The notes beneath the pieces were generated by a model. The model did no database searches. It was given only the letters and a program-made list of their open reading frames with translations, and was not told the DNA's origin. Source: Pseudomonadota bacterium (lineage in GTDB: Bacteria > Pseudomonadota > Gammaproteobacteria > Pseudomonadales > Oceanobacteraceae). Taken from it: 64,000 nucleotides of DNA. Shown here piece by piece: positions 21,001 through 31,391 of the stretch (its first letter is position 1; the number at the start of each line of letters is the position of its first letter). The stretch spans positions 103,338 to 167,337 of the forward strand of contig JAIXHJ010000009.1 of the NCBI GenBank assembly GCA_030145845.1, in the 5' to 3' direction. The translations under genes and the position numbers were made by a program.

Positions 21001-22171
21001 GATCTTCCGCACTGCCACGGCCGTTCAGGTTATCCACATAGCGGTCAAAGGGTTGCGGCAGCAGGTCATGACGCAGCAGGAATTCACGGGCTGCCGACAA
21101 CTCCAGACGGGGAATGCCGATCTGCCAGCCTTTCTTCTGTGGCAGCGCAATCTGGCTCAGGCTGAACTGACTGAAGGGCAGGGTTTCGCGGAACGAAGGC
21201 CGCACCTGCAGGTGCCAGTCATCGCCATTGTGCTGACCGGCAGCAATCAGCCGGCCCTCACTCAGCCCGAGCGTGTCCGCCCGGGTGCGGATGGTCAGCT
21301 GCGGAATCGCAGCATCCAGATACAACGCATTCAGATCGCCATCGCGGATACTGAGCCAGGCTTTCGCCGAGGCGCTGAACTGATCCACATTCAGACCACC
21401 GGGCAGGTCGGAGGGAATCCAGCGGCTCCATTCCTGCGGCTGGATATCGAGATACACCTCGCCATCCTGATCCCGCCATGGCCACAGGTCACCGTCCAGT
21501 GATGCCATCGCCCGGATGCTGGCAATCTGCTCACGGCCCCAGGCAATATTGCCGTCCAGCTCATGGCTGTCACCCTGATTCCGCCACACCAGATGATCGA
21601 TGTTCAGGTCTTCGCGGGTGTTGTCCGGATCAAACGCCACCAGCTGCCAGTCATCGAAAATAATGTTCTGCTGCAGCTCCAGCCACGCCAGCCAGCGTGG
21701 CGTATCCGCCGCGCTGGCAGCCGGTGCTTTATCCACCGTTGCCGCCGGCGCCGTACGCTCAAAACTGAGTGTCCACTGTGAGCCAATGCGCCAGTGCTGC
21801 GGCGACAGCTGATGCACTTCGGCAGTGACGCCGGACACCTGAATGCGGCGGAAAACCGGCAGGCGGTAAAACAGGCTGGCGCTGACATCCAGCTCGGCTT
21901 CCATATAACCGATATGCAGACCATCGCCGGCCGGGCCAAGCTGTATATCGCGCAACCGTACCAGCGGTGAAAGCACATTCCAATCACCCTGCAGCTGGCC
22001 GACAGACACCGGCTGGCCGGTCAGCTGACTGAGCTGCTGTTCAATATCCGGGGTATAGGTTTCAACCAGAGGAATCAGCTGACGGCCAAGACTGGTGTAC
22101 AGCGCCAGACTCACCGCTGCGACAACCAGAGTGATCCAGATTTGTGTCCACAGCTCGCGCAGCCAAGTCAT
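18080..22171 (-). CDS. yhdP: AsmA-family envelope protein YhdP
   Basis: 1363 residues with one N-terminal membrane helix (TQIWITLVVAAVSLALYTSL) and a very long beta-rich periplasmic part ending in the AsmA-like C-terminal domain. YhdP-type proteins are thought to bridge the periplasm and move phospholipids to the outer membrane; this would complement the Mla system encoded at 5.3-7.7 kb. A low-complexity segment rich in Ala, Thr, Glu and Val (encoded about 18975-19140) interrupts the fold. The frame is open 40 codons further upstream, but that part overlaps rng; ATG 22171, 7 bases after the rng stop, fits the family start MTWLRELWTQ. Confidence 0.9.
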   Translation of the reverse strand: MTWLRELWTQIWITLVVAAVSLALYTSLGRQLIPLVETYTPDIEQQLSQLTGQPVSVGQLQGDWNVLSPLVRLRDIQLGPAGDGLHIGYMEAELDVSASLFYRLPVFRRIQVSGVTAEVHQLSPQHWRIGSQWTLSFERTAPAATVDKAPAASAADTPRWLAWLELQQNIIFDDWQLVAFDPDNTREDLNIDHLVWRNQGDSHELDGNIAWGREQIASIRAMASLDGDLWPWRDQDGEVYLDIQPQEWSRWIPSDLPGGLNVDQFSASAKAWLSIRDGDLNALYLDAAIPQLTIRTRADTLGLSEGRLIAAGQHNGDDWHLQVRPSFRETLPFSQFSLSQIALPQKKGWQIGIPRLELSAAREFLLRHDLLPQPFDRYVDNLNGRGSAEDLRLSLIPAQPWQVDVRGRLNEVSVDAYHGIPAFSGVSGQVHLQPGAGVLTVNGDDLDMHLADVYDNGWSLHNLSGRFYWQILPDYSRLQLHGLRASLADSGEYSDYSWPFAAELAMALPRSGDAKERAMSLLVGMPQAPARLKSQLLPAMLGDSLQDWIRTSVTAGDFSDLSFVLNTVLEKDHADNSITSQLYMGFSEARLQYLSEWPAVEKLKGRFLLDSSDIDVWVDEGTTLGGTLIGQSGRVQLRPSAAGTMLTVNARLQGDSSEALRYFTETPLQETVNHAFDSWQASGPVRAQLAMDMPLGDGHGSPDIRLDADVSANQLSIRDLNLNVSALSGELRYSSAKGLLSERLEGDTFGGHFTASIDSRPRGQGFDTVLSASGQAGWQAFRQWMPSFLFDPLSGQLTYRSELTAGSDGVRFRLQSDLQGTQIDLPYPMGKDSDASRPLTVMVRPGKETRINLTYDQRVQAVLALDNGRIDRGQVYLGDSDTFLPSDQGLEIRGHIPQPVNAAEWWEVWQRMMTLMAAEEQQTRSVTAAAAADNHAEAVSGPVRAIELSLDAVDAWGMPMGPTTVTGSQQWNEWTFNVDSTLVKGRAQLKPGNEPVQLDLDYIHMNGAQSTAVAVAASTPESTATVAENTATGAVESSTPEPVADEVAAPLVAEDDEDPLQDVNPADFPAADMRLAELYIGTRNFGRWNVQARPLEQGMAFKILDSDMKGMEVKGDLQWTRSGDEHHTSLDVLNITSKDIGRVQRAFRQDAVIEGKDMRSTLQLSWQGSPLKFDVPTLNGLASLRIRDGNMAAEGTGALKAFGALNFNSIARRVRLDFSDLYQPGVAFDTMKGKAKVENGVMTLTEPLTIDGPGGKFLTSGSTDLQQETLDMKMVVTFPVSSTLPIVALLAGLAPPVAASIYVTEKLIGDELARFTSASYDLKGSWENPELTINKAFDDKIDGKKERGLWQRIKSIFMFGDDD

Positions 22172-22178
22172 ACCATGC

Positions 22179-23630
22179 CTATTGCAGAATAATGTCGTAC
22201 TGGTCCTGAGCGTACAGCGCTTCGACCTGCAGTTTGATCGTTTTGCCGATAAACCCTTCCAGGTCCGCCAGGCCATTACTGTCTTCGTCAACCAGACGGT
22301 CCACTACCTGCTGACTGGCCAGAACCAGATAGGTTCCTGCGCCATAGGCACGTTCTTCACGCAGGATTTCGCGGAAAATTTCATAGCAGATGGTTTCAGC
22401 CGTTTTCACCGAACCGCGGCCATCGCAGTGCGGGCAGGGTTCCATCAGCATCTGTTCCAGACTTTCCCGTGTGCGCTTGCGCGTCATCTCCACCAGCCCC
22501 AGTTCAGAGACACCGCTGATCTTGGTTTTGGCGTGATCTTTCTCCAGCACTTTTTCCAGCATGCGCAGCACCTGGCGCTGGTGTTCCGGATCGATCATAT
22601 CGATGAAATCGAGAATGATGATGCCGCCCAGATTGCGCAGACGCAGCTGCCGGCCGATGGCGGTGGCCGCTTCCAGATTGGTCTTGAAGATGGTTTCTTC
22701 CAGATTGCGGCGACCAACAAAACCACCGGTATTCACGTCGATGGTGGTCATGGCTTCGGTCTGGTCAATCACCAGATAACCGCCGGATTTGAGCGGCACT
22801 TTACGCTCCAGCGCACGCTGGATTTCATCTTCCACGCTGTACAGTTCGAACAGCGGCCGCGGTCCCGGATAGTAACCGATGCGGTCGGCGACTTCGGGCA
22901 CATACTGCTGCACAAACTGCTCGATTTTACCGAAGGTTTCGCGCGAATCGATAAAGATTTTACTCACTTCCGGGCGCGCATAATCGCGCAGGGTACGCAG
23001 CGACAACGGCAGCTCGTCATAAATCAGACTCGGCTTTTTATTATCGCGGATACGTTCTTCGAGCTTGCGCCACAGACGGCGCAGATACCGGGTATCGGCG
23101 AGAATTTCATCCGTACCGACGCCTTCGGCGGCCGTCCGCAGGATAAAGCCGGCCTCACCGGTCAGCCCTTCTGCCGCCATGCATTCATTCACCAGCTGTT
23201 TCAGCCGCTCACGCTCACCCTCTTCCTCAATACGCTGGGAAACACCGACATGATCAGCACCGGGCATATACACCAGATAACGGGAAGGAATGGCCAGCTG
23301 CGTGGTCAGGCGTGCCCCTTTGGTACCGATGGGATCTTTGGTGACCTGCACCACCAGCGACTGGCCTTCATGCACCAGCTGGCTGATCGGGGTACTGCTG
23401 TCGCCGTTGCCGATTTCCGCGGCGTGGATAAACGCGGCACGCTCCAGACCGATATCGACAAAGGCCGCCTGCATGCCCGGCAGCACGCGTACAACTTTGC
23501 CTTTATAAATATTGCCCACCAGGCCGCGGTGGTTGGTGCGCTCAATAAAGATTTCCTGCACCACACCATTTTCAACAACCGCCACCCGGGTTTCGGTCGG
23601 GGTGACGTTCATCAGAATCTCTGCGTTCAC
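22179..23630 (-). CDS. rng: Ribonuclease G
   Basis: 483 residues, matching the RNase E/G catalytic core: S1 domain (about 35-125, NIYKGKVVRVLPGMQAAFVD), catalytic-metal segment in IILDFIDMIDPEHQRQV, and the zinc-link CPHCDGRGSVKTAE. It processes 16S rRNA 5' ends and degrades some mRNAs. The start is GTG 23630 and overlaps the maf stop as GTGA; it matches the family N-terminus, so GTG is the real start. There is no long C-terminal scaffold, which excludes RNase E. Confidence 0.96.
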   Translation of the reverse strand: MNAEILMNVTPTETRVAVVENGVVQEIFIERTNHRGLVGNIYKGKVVRVLPGMQAAFVDIGLERAAFIHAAEIGNGDSSTPISQLVHEGQSLVVQVTKDPIGTKGARLTTQLAIPSRYLVYMPGADHVGVSQRIEEEGERERLKQLVNECMAAEGLTGEAGFILRTAAEGVGTDEILADTRYLRRLWRKLEERIRDNKKPSLIYDELPLSLRTLRDYARPEVSKIFIDSRETFGKIEQFVQQYVPEVADRIGYYPGPRPLFELYSVEDEIQRALERKVPLKSGGYLVIDQTEAMTTIDVNTGGFVGRRNLEETIFKTNLEAATAIGRQLRLRNLGGIIILDFIDMIDPEHQRQVLRMLEKVLEKDHAKTKISGVSELGLVEMTRKRTRESLEQMLMEPCPHCDGRGSVKTAETICYEIFREILREERAYGAGTYLVLASQQVVDRLVDEDSNGLADLEGFIGKTIKLQVEALYAQDQYDIILQ

Positions 23631-24205
23631 GCTGACTCCTTTTCCCAGATCGCTATGCCGGCCTGCTGCAGCATAGCGGCGGTTTCCGTGAGTGGCAGCC
23701 CGACAACATTGCTGTAACTGCCGTGAATGGCTTTCACCAGGACGGCACCCCGCCCCTGAATTCCGTAGGCACCGGCTTTGTCTGCCGGCTCACCGGTGGC
23801 AACGTAACGACGGATTTCATCATCAGAGAGATCACAGAAAAGGACCTCCGTGACGACCGTCTGCCGCTGACAGTGGCCATCACACACCAGCGCCACGGCG
23901 GTCAGTACCTGATGCTGATGGCCGGACAAGGCCTGCAACATGGCCACAGCCTGTTCATCATTTTCCGGTTTGCCCAGTATCTGCCCGTCCAGCACCACGC
24001 TGGTATCCGAGCCCAGTACCGCCGTACCGGGATGCCTTACAGCCACGGCCCGGGCTTTGGCTTCTGCCAGACGGGTAACATAGTCTGCCGGCGCTTCACC
24101 GACCAGTGGCGTTTCGTCGATGGCGGCCGCTTCCACGCGGAAGTGCACCCCGATCTGACGCAGCAGTTCCTGCCGCCGCGGCGACGATGACGCCAGAATC
24201 ATCAT
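23627..24205 (-). CDS. maf: Maf-family nucleotide pyrophosphatase
   Basis: 193 residues, with the family start ILASSSPRRQELL, the catalytic Asp in LGSDTSVVLDG and the C-terminal YGIQGRGAVLV. Maf enzymes hydrolyse non-standard or excess nucleoside triphosphates; dTTP/UTP-type activity is likely for the branch beside rng. The start ATG 24205 overlaps the mreD stop (ATGA); longer in-frame extensions run into mreD and are discarded. Confidence 0.92.
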   Translation of the reverse strand: MMILASSSPRRQELLRQIGVHFRVEAAAIDETPLVGEAPADYVTRLAEAKARAVAVRHPGTAVLGSDTSVVLDGQILGKPENDEQAVAMLQALSGHQHQVLTAVALVCDGHCQRQTVVTEVLFCDLSDDEIRRYVATGEPADKAGAYGIQGRGAVLVKAIHGSYSNVVGLPLTETAAMLQQAGIAIWEKESA

Positions 24206-24681
24206 GACAGATGCAGCCTCGACATCACGAAGTGTGTCAGGGCATAAGCCCAGGGCCAGACCAGTGCAGACGTCAGTGCCGGCCCCCACAGGGTAACCGG
24301 TGCCACATTTTCACTGACCAGCGCCACGCCCCAGTAAATCAGCAGCTGCTGCACCATCACCAGCACAAACACCACGCCGGTCTGCTGCAGAAAATTGAAC
24401 ATCACCATCCGCCGGTACAGCAACTGCAACAGGCCGATATGCACCACCAGCGTGAGAATATGGGTACCCAGCAGTGAATGATGCTCCACATCCAGTAACA
24501 GTCCCAGCGGCAGTGCCAGCCACAGACCAAAGGTTGCCGGTGCGCTCAGCACCATCAGGGTCACTGCCAGCAGCACCCAGCTGGGCTGCAGCCACAGCAG
24601 GATGTCCGGCATCGGCAGATGTTCCAGAACGAACGCCAGAAACAGACCACAACCGATCAGAATAACGGCACGGATATCCAT
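24202..24681 (-). CDS. mreD: Rod shape-determining protein MreD
   Basis: 159 residues and almost entirely hydrophobic, with about five membrane helices. MreD is an inner-membrane part of the elongasome that directs lateral cell-wall growth with MreB and MreC. The start is ATG 24681, 3 bases after the mreC stop. Sequence conservation in this family is low, so the call leans on the mreC-mreD-maf order. Confidence 0.9.
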   Translation of the reverse strand: MDIRAVILIGCGLFLAFVLEHLPMPDILLWLQPSWVLLAVTLMVLSAPATFGLWLALPLGLLLDVEHHSLLGTHILTLVVHIGLLQLLYRRMVMFNFLQQTGVVFVLVMVQQLLIYWGVALVSENVAPVTLWGPALTSALVWPWAYALTHFVMSRLHLS

Positions 24682-24684
24682 GAC

Positions 24685-25545
24685 TTACTGCCCCTTCCAG
24701 ATATCGGCCGGTGGCACGGTGGCTGCGCCTTGGCGGAAGACCAGCAGCAGGTGACGGCTGCGGTCGAGATGAGCGCTCGGCTCGGCGGTGACCACGGCAA
24801 AGGACTTGCCCGGAATATTGTCCACCCGGGTAACGGTTGCCACCGGATAGCCACGCGGATAACGCCCGCCCAGACCGGAGCTGACCAGCAGGTCACCGGC
24901 AACAATGTCGGCGGTATTGGGAACATAAATCAGTTCCAGCTCATCCAGCGAACCGGTACCCACGGCAATCGCGCGGACGCCATTGCGGTTCACCTGCACC
25001 GGAATCGCATGGTTGGAGTCCGCAATCATCAGCACCCGTGCGCTGTATGGCATCACATCAATCACCTGCCCCAGCAGACCATAAGCATCGAGTACCGGCT
25101 GGCCGATAAAGACGCCGTCTTCACCGCCCTTGTTGATCAGAATCTGCTGACTGAAGGGATCCGGGTCGACCGCGATCACTGAGGTCACCAGCACCCGGTC
25201 GTCGATCTGCTCCGAAGCACTGAGCAGTTCGCGCAGTTCGATGTTTTCAGCTTCCAGCGCCGCCATGCGCTGAGCACGCAGTTCCAGTACCAGATTACGG
25301 GCACTGAGCTGCTTGTTTTCCGTCAGCAGCTCCTGCCGCTGGGACGATGATTCACTGAACCATTCCGCCACCACGCCGGGCACCGCAGCCACCTGCTGCG
25401 ACGGGGTAAGAACATAACCGGTGAAATAACGGGCCGGCTGCAGCCAGGGGAAATGACTGTCGAGCCACATCAGTGCCAGTGCGAGCACGACGATGCCCAG
25501 CACCTGCTGCCGTTGATAAGGGGAAATCCTGAACTGCGACTTAAT
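24685..25545 (-). CDS. mreC: Rod shape-determining protein MreC, probable ATT start
   Basis: Elongasome protein: one N-terminal membrane helix (VLGIVVLALALMWL), a coiled coil (TENKQLSARNLVLELRAQRM to ELRELL) and the beta-domain from about residue 125 with GLLGQVIDVMPYSARVLM. No ATG occurs between the upstream in-frame stop and the membrane helix. GTG 25503 lies at the helix itself, has no ribosome-binding site, and would remove the positive N-tail. ATT at 25545-25543 has GGAGAG six bases upstream and gives KSQFRISPYQRQQ before the helix. It also matches the I-K of MIK starts in homologues. I therefore annotate 286 residues from ATT; the start is an inference. Confidence 0.85.
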   Translation of the reverse strand: MKSQFRISPYQRQQVLGIVVLALALMWLDSHFPWLQPARYFTGYVLTPSQQVAAVPGVVAEWFSESSSQRQELLTENKQLSARNLVLELRAQRMAALEAENIELRELLSASEQIDDRVLVTSVIAVDPDPFSQQILINKGGEDGVFIGQPVLDAYGLLGQVIDVMPYSARVLMIADSNHAIPVQVNRNGVRAIAVGTGSLDELELIYVPNTADIVAGDLLVSSGLGGRYPRGYPVATVTRVDNIPGKSFAVVTAEPSAHLDRSRHLLLVFRQGAATVPPADIWKGQ

Positions 25546-25644
25546 AGCTGACTCTCCGCAGTGAAAATCTGAAAGCGCTAACTATACCGTCAAGGGCCCG
25601 GAGGAACCAGCAGGCTTACATTGTCTGACCATCCGCCGGGCATA

Positions 25645-25672
25645 AAAAAACGGAGCCCGGGCTCCGTTTTTT
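25645..25672. terminator. Intrinsic terminator between mreB and mreC
   Basis: Perfect palindrome: six A, ACGGAGCC/GGGCTCCGT-type stem, six T, 20 bases past the mreB stop. It would end most mreB transcripts, making MreB more abundant than MreC and MreD. Confidence 0.85.
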
Positions 25673-25691
25673 ACTCTCTGCTGACGCCGGA

Positions 25692-26797
<1,106 letters not shown>

Positions 26798-26855
26798 GGC
26801 GCATTTATGCTACGCTCGGCAGCTTCCCAAAGGCATTAACACTGGAGTTAAGCAC

Positions 26856-27143
26856 ATGGCTCTGGACCAGCAGCAGGTTCGTGACATTGCCGATCTGGCA
26901 CGTCTTCAGCTCGACGATAATCAGATCACCGAATACCAGAAAAATCTGAGCAACATTCTTGACCTTGTAGACCAGTTGTCTGCTGTCGACACCTCAGCCG
27001 TTGAACCCCTGGCGCATCCGCTGGATGCCGTGCAGCGCCTGCGCGCTGACGAAGTCAGCGAAAGTAATCAGCGCGAACATTTTCAGCAGTGCGCACCGCA
27101 GACTGAAAACGGCTACTACCTGGTACCACGCGTCGTTGAATAA
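26856..27143 (+). CDS. gatC: Asp-tRNA(Asn)/Glu-tRNA(Gln) amidotransferase subunit C
   Basis: 95 residues with the GatC pattern: IADLARLQLDD, then NLSNILDLVDQLSAVDTSAVEPLAHP cut by the usual Pro-rich turn. It stabilises GatA in the amidotransferase that makes Gln-tRNA(Gln) and/or Asn-tRNA(Asn). The start ATG 26856 has GGAG nearby. First gene of gatCAB, divergent from mreB. Confidence 0.95.
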   Translation: MALDQQQVRDIADLARLQLDDNQITEYQKNLSNILDLVDQLSAVDTSAVEPLAHPLDAVQRLRADEVSESNQREHFQQCAPQTENGYYLVPRVVE

Positions 27144-27207
27144 CGGCTGCCCGGATTAATCTGCCCGGAGTGAGACGCTCATCCGCCTCCGGCGACAAGG
27201 ATTCTTT

Positions 27208-28659
27208 ATGCACAACAAAACCATTGCCGAGATTTCCCGCGATCTGGCTGCCGGCGAATACAGCAGCGTGGAAATCACCACGGAACTGCTCAGCCGGGTG
27301 CAACAGCTCGACAGCGAATACAACAGCTTTATTACCGTTACCGCCGAACAGGCACTGGCGCAGGCCAGAGCTGCCGACGAACGTCGCGCCGCCGGTAACG
27401 CCGAAGCCTGGACCGGTATCCCCATTGCCCATAAAGACATTTTCTGCACCAACGGGGTGTTAACCACCTGTGGTTCAAAAATGCTGAGCAATTTTACCGC
27501 GCCCTACGACGCCACCGTGATCGATAAGTTCAATGCTGCCGGTGCGGTTTCACTGGGCAAACTGAACATGGACGAGTTCGCCATGGGCTCATCCAACGAA
27601 AGCTCGTTTTTTGGCCCGGTTGCCAACCCTTGGGACAAAGAGCGGGTACCCGGTGGTTCTTCCGGCGGCTCTGCCGCTGCCGTTGCCGCCCGCCTGGTAC
27701 CGGGCGCCACCGCCACCGATACCGGCGGCTCCATCCGGCAGCCCGCCGCCCTGTGTGGCGTCACCGGTCTGAAACCGACGTATGGCCGCATTTCCCGCTG
27801 GGGCATGATTGCTTATGCCTCCAGTCTGGATCAGGCCGGCACCATCACCCGCAGCGCCGAAGACGCGGCACTGATGCTGCAGATCATGGCCGGTTTTGAC
27901 GCCAGGGATTCCACCTGCATGAATCAGGCTGTGCCGGATTACAGCGCCAGCCTGAATAACAGCATTGAAGGTATGACCATTGGTCTGCCGGCAGAATATT
28001 TCCGCGACGATCTCAGTGCGGATATGCAGCAGGCAGTCCGCAATGCAATTGCCGAGTACGAGAAAATGGGCGCTAAAGTGAAAGAAATTTCACTGCCGAA
28101 CGCTCATCTGGCGATTCCCGCTTACTACATCATTGCGCCGGCAGAATGCTCCGCCAACCTGTCGCGGATGGATGGTGTGCGTTTCGGTTACCGCTGCGAA
28201 GACCCGCAGGACATTGAAGATCTGTACAAGCGTTCCCGCGGTGAAGGTTTCGGTGGCGAAGTGAAACGCCGCATCATGGTCGGCGCTTATGCCCTGTCAG
28301 CCGGTTTCTACGACGCTTATTACAAAAAAGCCCAGCAGGTACGCCGCCTGATCAAAAACGACTTTGCCGCTGCACTGCAGGAAGTCGATCTGATTGCCGG
28401 CCCGGTAACACCGACACCGGCCTTCAGACGCGGTGAAAAAACCTCCGATCCGGTGGAAATGTACCTCGAAGATATTTTCACCATCGCCCTTAACCTGGCC
28501 GGTCTGCCGGGCATGTCGGTTCCCTGTGGCCAGGTCAACGGCCTGCCGGTTGGCCTGCAGCTGATCGGTAACTATTTTGATGAAGCCCGCCTGCTGAATG
28601 CGGCGCATCAGTTCCAGCAGGCGACCGACTGGCACCTGCAGAAACCAGCTGACATTTAA
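27208..28659 (+). CDS. gatA: Asp-tRNA(Asn)/Glu-tRNA(Gln) amidotransferase subunit A
   Basis: 483 residues of the amidase-signature family. The Ser-cisSer-Lys triad is Lys76 in IAHKDIF, Ser151 in [14 protein letters not shown] and Ser175 in [11 protein letters not shown]. It releases ammonia from glutamine and channels it to GatB. AAGGA precedes ATG 27208. Encoded between gatC and gatB. Confidence 0.97.
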   Translation: MHNKTIAEISRDLAAGEYSSVEITTELLSRVQQLDSEYNSFITVTAEQALAQARAADERRAAGNAEAWTGIPIAHKDIFCTNGVLTTCGSKMLSNFTAPYDATVIDKFNAAGAVSLGKLNMDEFAMGSSNESSFFGPVANPWDKERVPGGSSGGSAAAVAARLVPGATATDTGGSIRQPAALCGVTGLKPTYGRISRWGMIAYASSLDQAGTITRSAEDAALMLQIMAGFDARDSTCMNQAVPDYSASLNNSIEGMTIGLPAEYFRDDLSADMQQAVRNAIAEYEKMGAKVKEISLPNAHLAIPAYYIIAPAECSANLSRMDGVRFGYRCEDPQDIEDLYKRSRGEGFGGEVKRRIMVGAYALSAGFYDAYYKKAQQVRRLIKNDFAAALQEVDLIAGPVTPTPAFRRGEKTSDPVEMYLEDIFTIALNLAGLPGMSVPCGQVNGLPVGLQLIGNYFDEARLLNAAHQFQQATDWHLQKPADI

Positions 28660-28670
28660 GGGGTTACGAT

Positions 28671-30134
28671 ATGGAATGGGAAGTTGTTATCGGCCTTGAG
28701 ATTCACGCTCAGCTGGCCACCAAATCAAAAATTTTCTCCGGCGCCGCCACGGCTTACGGTGCTGAAGCCAACACTCAGGCGTGTGCCGTTGATCTCGGCC
28801 TGCCCGGTGTACTGCCGGTCTTCAATGAAGAAGCCCTGCGCATGGCGGTTAAATTCGGTCTCGCTATCGACGCAGAAATTGGCCACCGGTCAGTATTCGA
28901 CCGTAAAAACTATTTTTATCCGGATCTGCCGAAAGGCTACCAGACCACCCAGCTGCATCACCCGATCGTCGGCAAAGGCCATATCGAAATTGAGCTGGAA
29001 GACGGCAGCACGCGGATTATTAATGTAACCCGCGCACACCTGGAAGAAGACGCCGGTAAATCCGTCCACGAAGGATTTAACGGTATGACCGGCATCGACC
29101 TTAACCGGGCCGGCACGCCGCTGATCGAAATTGTATCAGAACCGGAAATGCGCAACGCCAAGGAAGCGGCCGCTTATTTCCGCAAAATGCACAGCATCGT
29201 CACCTATCTGGGCATCTGTGACGGCGACCTGTCTCAGGGCTCCATGCGCTGTGACTGCAACGTTTCCCTGCGTCCGAAAGGTCAGCAGGAATTCGGTACC
29301 CGTACTGAAATTAAAAACGTTAACTCATTCCGTAACGTTGAGCGTGCCATCGAAGCGGAAATTGAGCGGCAGATGGATATTCTCGAAGACGGCGGCAAAA
29401 TCGTGCAGGAAACCCGCCTGTACGATGCCGATAAAAACGAAACCCGCGCCATGCGTTCCAAGGAAGTGGCCAACGATTACCGCTACTTCCCCTGCCCGGA
29501 TCTGCTGCCGGTGATCATTGACGACGAATACGTTAACAATGTACGTGCCACCCTGCCGGAACTGCCGACGTCCAAACGCGAACGTTTCGTCAACGACCAC
29601 GGTCTGTCACCGGTTGACGCTGCTGTACTGGCTTCCGACCGCGATCTGGCACATTACTTTGAAACCGCAGCCAAACTGGTTAACGACTATAAACTGGCGG
29701 CCAACTGGGTGCAGGGTGATGTCTCCGCGGCCCTCAACCGTCTGGAAGTCAGCATTAACGAACTGCCGGTGTCCGCACAGCAGCTGGGCCGCATTCTCAG
29801 CCTGATCAAAGACAACACCCTCAACAATGGCGGTGCCAAAGAAGTCTTTACCGCCATGGCCGACGGCAAGGGCGATGACAGCCTGGAATGCATTGATACA
29901 CTGGTCGACAGCATGGGTCTGAAACAGGTGTCCGACAGCGGCGCGATTGAAGCCATCGTCGATCAGGTACTGACGGACAACCCGAAACTGGTGGAAGGCT
30001 ATCTCGCCACACCGGAAGACAAGCGTGCCAAAGCCATTGGTCCGTTTATCGGTCTGACGCGGAAAGCGGCCAAAGGGGTTAACCCACAGGTGGTCATGGA
30101 CGTACTGAAGAAAAAACTGTCGGAACTCGGTTAA
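28671..30134 (+). CDS. gatB: Asp-tRNA(Asn)/Glu-tRNA(Gln) amidotransferase subunit B
   Basis: 487 residues. Cradle domain with [18 protein letters not shown] and PGVLPVFNE, the tRNA-binding helical and YqeY-like tail at the C-terminus ([15 protein letters not shown] and [15 protein letters not shown]). GatB activates the misacylated glutamate or aspartate with ATP and transfers the ammonia from GatA. Last gene of gatCAB; ends at the terminator at 30141. Confidence 0.97.
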   Translation: MEWEVVIGLEIHAQLATKSKIFSGAATAYGAEANTQACAVDLGLPGVLPVFNEEALRMAVKFGLAIDAEIGHRSVFDRKNYFYPDLPKGYQTTQLHHPIVGKGHIEIELEDGSTRIINVTRAHLEEDAGKSVHEGFNGMTGIDLNRAGTPLIEIVSEPEMRNAKEAAAYFRKMHSIVTYLGICDGDLSQGSMRCDCNVSLRPKGQQEFGTRTEIKNVNSFRNVERAIEAEIERQMDILEDGGKIVQETRLYDADKNETRAMRSKEVANDYRYFPCPDLLPVIIDDEYVNNVRATLPELPTSKRERFVNDHGLSPVDAAVLASDRDLAHYFETAAKLVNDYKLAANWVQGDVSAALNRLEVSINELPVSAQQLGRILSLIKDNTLNNGGAKEVFTAMADGKGDDSLECIDTLVDSMGLKQVSDSGAIEAIVDQVLTDNPKLVEGYLATPEDKRAKAIGPFIGLTRKAAKGVNPQVVMDVLKKKLSELG

Positions 30135-30140
30135 TCCGGC

Positions 30141-30178
30141 CAATAAAAAACGGGAGCACAGACTCCCGTTTTTTATTG
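30141..30178. terminator. Bidirectional terminator between gatB and the BMP gene
   Basis: CAATAAAAAACGGGAG pairs with CTCCCGTTTTTTATTG around a short loop. Serves the two convergent genes. Confidence 0.9.
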
Positions 30179-30221
30179 CTGCAGCAGAATCACTGCAGCA
30201 CCGTGACCGGATCAACGCGGT

Positions 30222-31292
30222 TTAATACGACACCAGATCCCCGACCACGCCATCAACGTACCAGTTCATCCGATCGAGATCTTCATCCGACAGGGTTTCA
30301 CCTTCACGGATCAGCCGCGTTCCACGGCTGTTATAAACCGGCCCGCTGAATACCGCGAACTCCCCTTGTTTAATCTGCTGCATAACGTCGCTGACCTGCG
30401 CGCGGATATCCGCCGGAACCTGATCACTGATGCGGTTCAGCTGTGCCACCTGCTCATCCATACCCAGCCAGCGCTGCCCGGATTTCCAGCGGCCGTCTTT
30501 CAGCGCCTGAATACTGTCAGCGTAATAAGGTCCCCAGTTATGACCGACCGATGCCAGCTGTCTGGTCGGTGCCACAGAAATCATGTCGGAGTGGAAGCTG
30601 ATCACATACACGCCCTGCTTCTCCGCAACCTCGGCGACCGCCGGTGAATCCGTGTGGTGAGTCAGAACATCCGCCCCTTCGCGGATCATCTGCTGCGCCA
30701 GTGCCGCCGATTTCTGCGGTGCAAACCACTGCCGCGTCCAGTGCACAACCACCTGTGCCTGTGGATTAACCCGTTTCACGCCGAGGGTGAACGCGTTGAT
30801 ACCGCGGATGACTTCCGGAATCGGATGGGCAGCAACGAAACCGATCTGATTGGTTTTTGTCATCGCACCGGCGAGCATGCCGGACAGATAACGGGGCTCG
30901 TAAGCACGGTCGGCAAAGTTACTCAGGTTTTCACGCAGACGCATGCCACTGGCATTACCGAATTTCACCTGTGGAAATTCCTTCGCCACTCTCAGCGTCG
31001 GAATCATGTAGCCCCAGGAGGTGGTAAAGACAATATCGTTTTCCTGTGCCAGCTTGCGGATAACTTCCGTAGCTGCCCGGCCTTCCGGCACAAACTCCGC
31101 ATACTCTGTTTTAATGTCGCTGCCGAATTTTTCTTCCAGATACTGACGGCCCATATCATGGGAACCGGACCAGCCCATTTCACCGGCCGGACCGACATAC
31201 ACGAATGCGGCGCGGATCTGTGCTTCTGCCATCACGGTAAACAGACATAATGCTGCCACTGCCACGCTGCGGAACAATGCTTTCGGATTCAT
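30222..31292 (-). CDS. BMP-family ABC transporter substrate-binding protein (possible nucleoside or nucleobase binder)
   Basis: 356 residues. Signal peptide (about 1-25, cut after MAEA) without a lipobox cysteine, then the basic-membrane-protein fold: AAFVYVGPAGEMGWSGSHDMG, FTTSWGYMIP and FADRAYEPRYLSGMLAGAMT. Characterised BMP proteins bind purine nucleosides or other small solutes for import. No permease or ATPase gene is adjacent, so it must share a transporter encoded elsewhere, or act as a sensor. The promoter region carries two sites like the operator of RutR, the pyrimidine-responsive repressor; this hints at a pyrimidine or purine ligand, which is inference. Confidence 0.85.
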   Translation of the reverse strand: MNPKALFRSVAVAALCLFTVMAEAQIRAAFVYVGPAGEMGWSGSHDMGRQYLEEKFGSDIKTEYAEFVPEGRAATEVIRKLAQENDIVFTTSWGYMIPTLRVAKEFPQVKFGNASGMRLRENLSNFADRAYEPRYLSGMLAGAMTKTNQIGFVAAHPIPEVIRGINAFTLGVKRVNPQAQVVVHWTRQWFAPQKSAALAQQMIREGADVLTHHTDSPAVAEVAEKQGVYVISFHSDMISVAPTRQLASVGHNWGPYYADSIQALKDGRWKSGQRWLGMDEQVAQLNRISDQVPADIRAQVSDVMQQIKQGEFAVFSGPVYNSRGTRLIREGETLSDEDLDRMNWYVDGVVGDLVSY

Positions 31293-31307
31293 TACCTTCC
31301 TTACTTT

Positions 31308-31323
31308 CTGACCAAATGGTCAG
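31308..31323. promoter_or_regulatory. RutR-like operator 1 (TetR-family palindrome)
   Basis: CTGACCA-AA-TGGTCAG: perfect 7-bp arms with a 2-base centre, matching the RutR consensus TTGACCA-N2-TGGTCAA in its inner 14 positions. It lies just downstream of the predicted BMP promoter, where a bound repressor would block transcription. Confidence 0.6.
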
Positions 31324-31325
31324 GT

Positions 31326-31353
31326 ATTATGCAAAGAAAGATTGGCCCGGCAA
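31326..31353 (-). promoter_or_regulatory. Predicted sigma-70 promoter for the BMP gene
   Basis: Minus strand TTGCCG (31353-31348), 16-base spacer, CATAAT (31331-31326). RutR-like operator 1 begins 3 bases past the -10 box. Confidence 0.5.
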
Positions 31354-31391
31354 GCGGCGGAGGCGCGGTCCGGGGACACGGTCACAAAAAA

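Noticed and set aside
22095..23717. 540-codon plus-strand open frame
   Set aside because: Fully antisense to rng, which has complete RNase G motifs; a GC-driven shadow.
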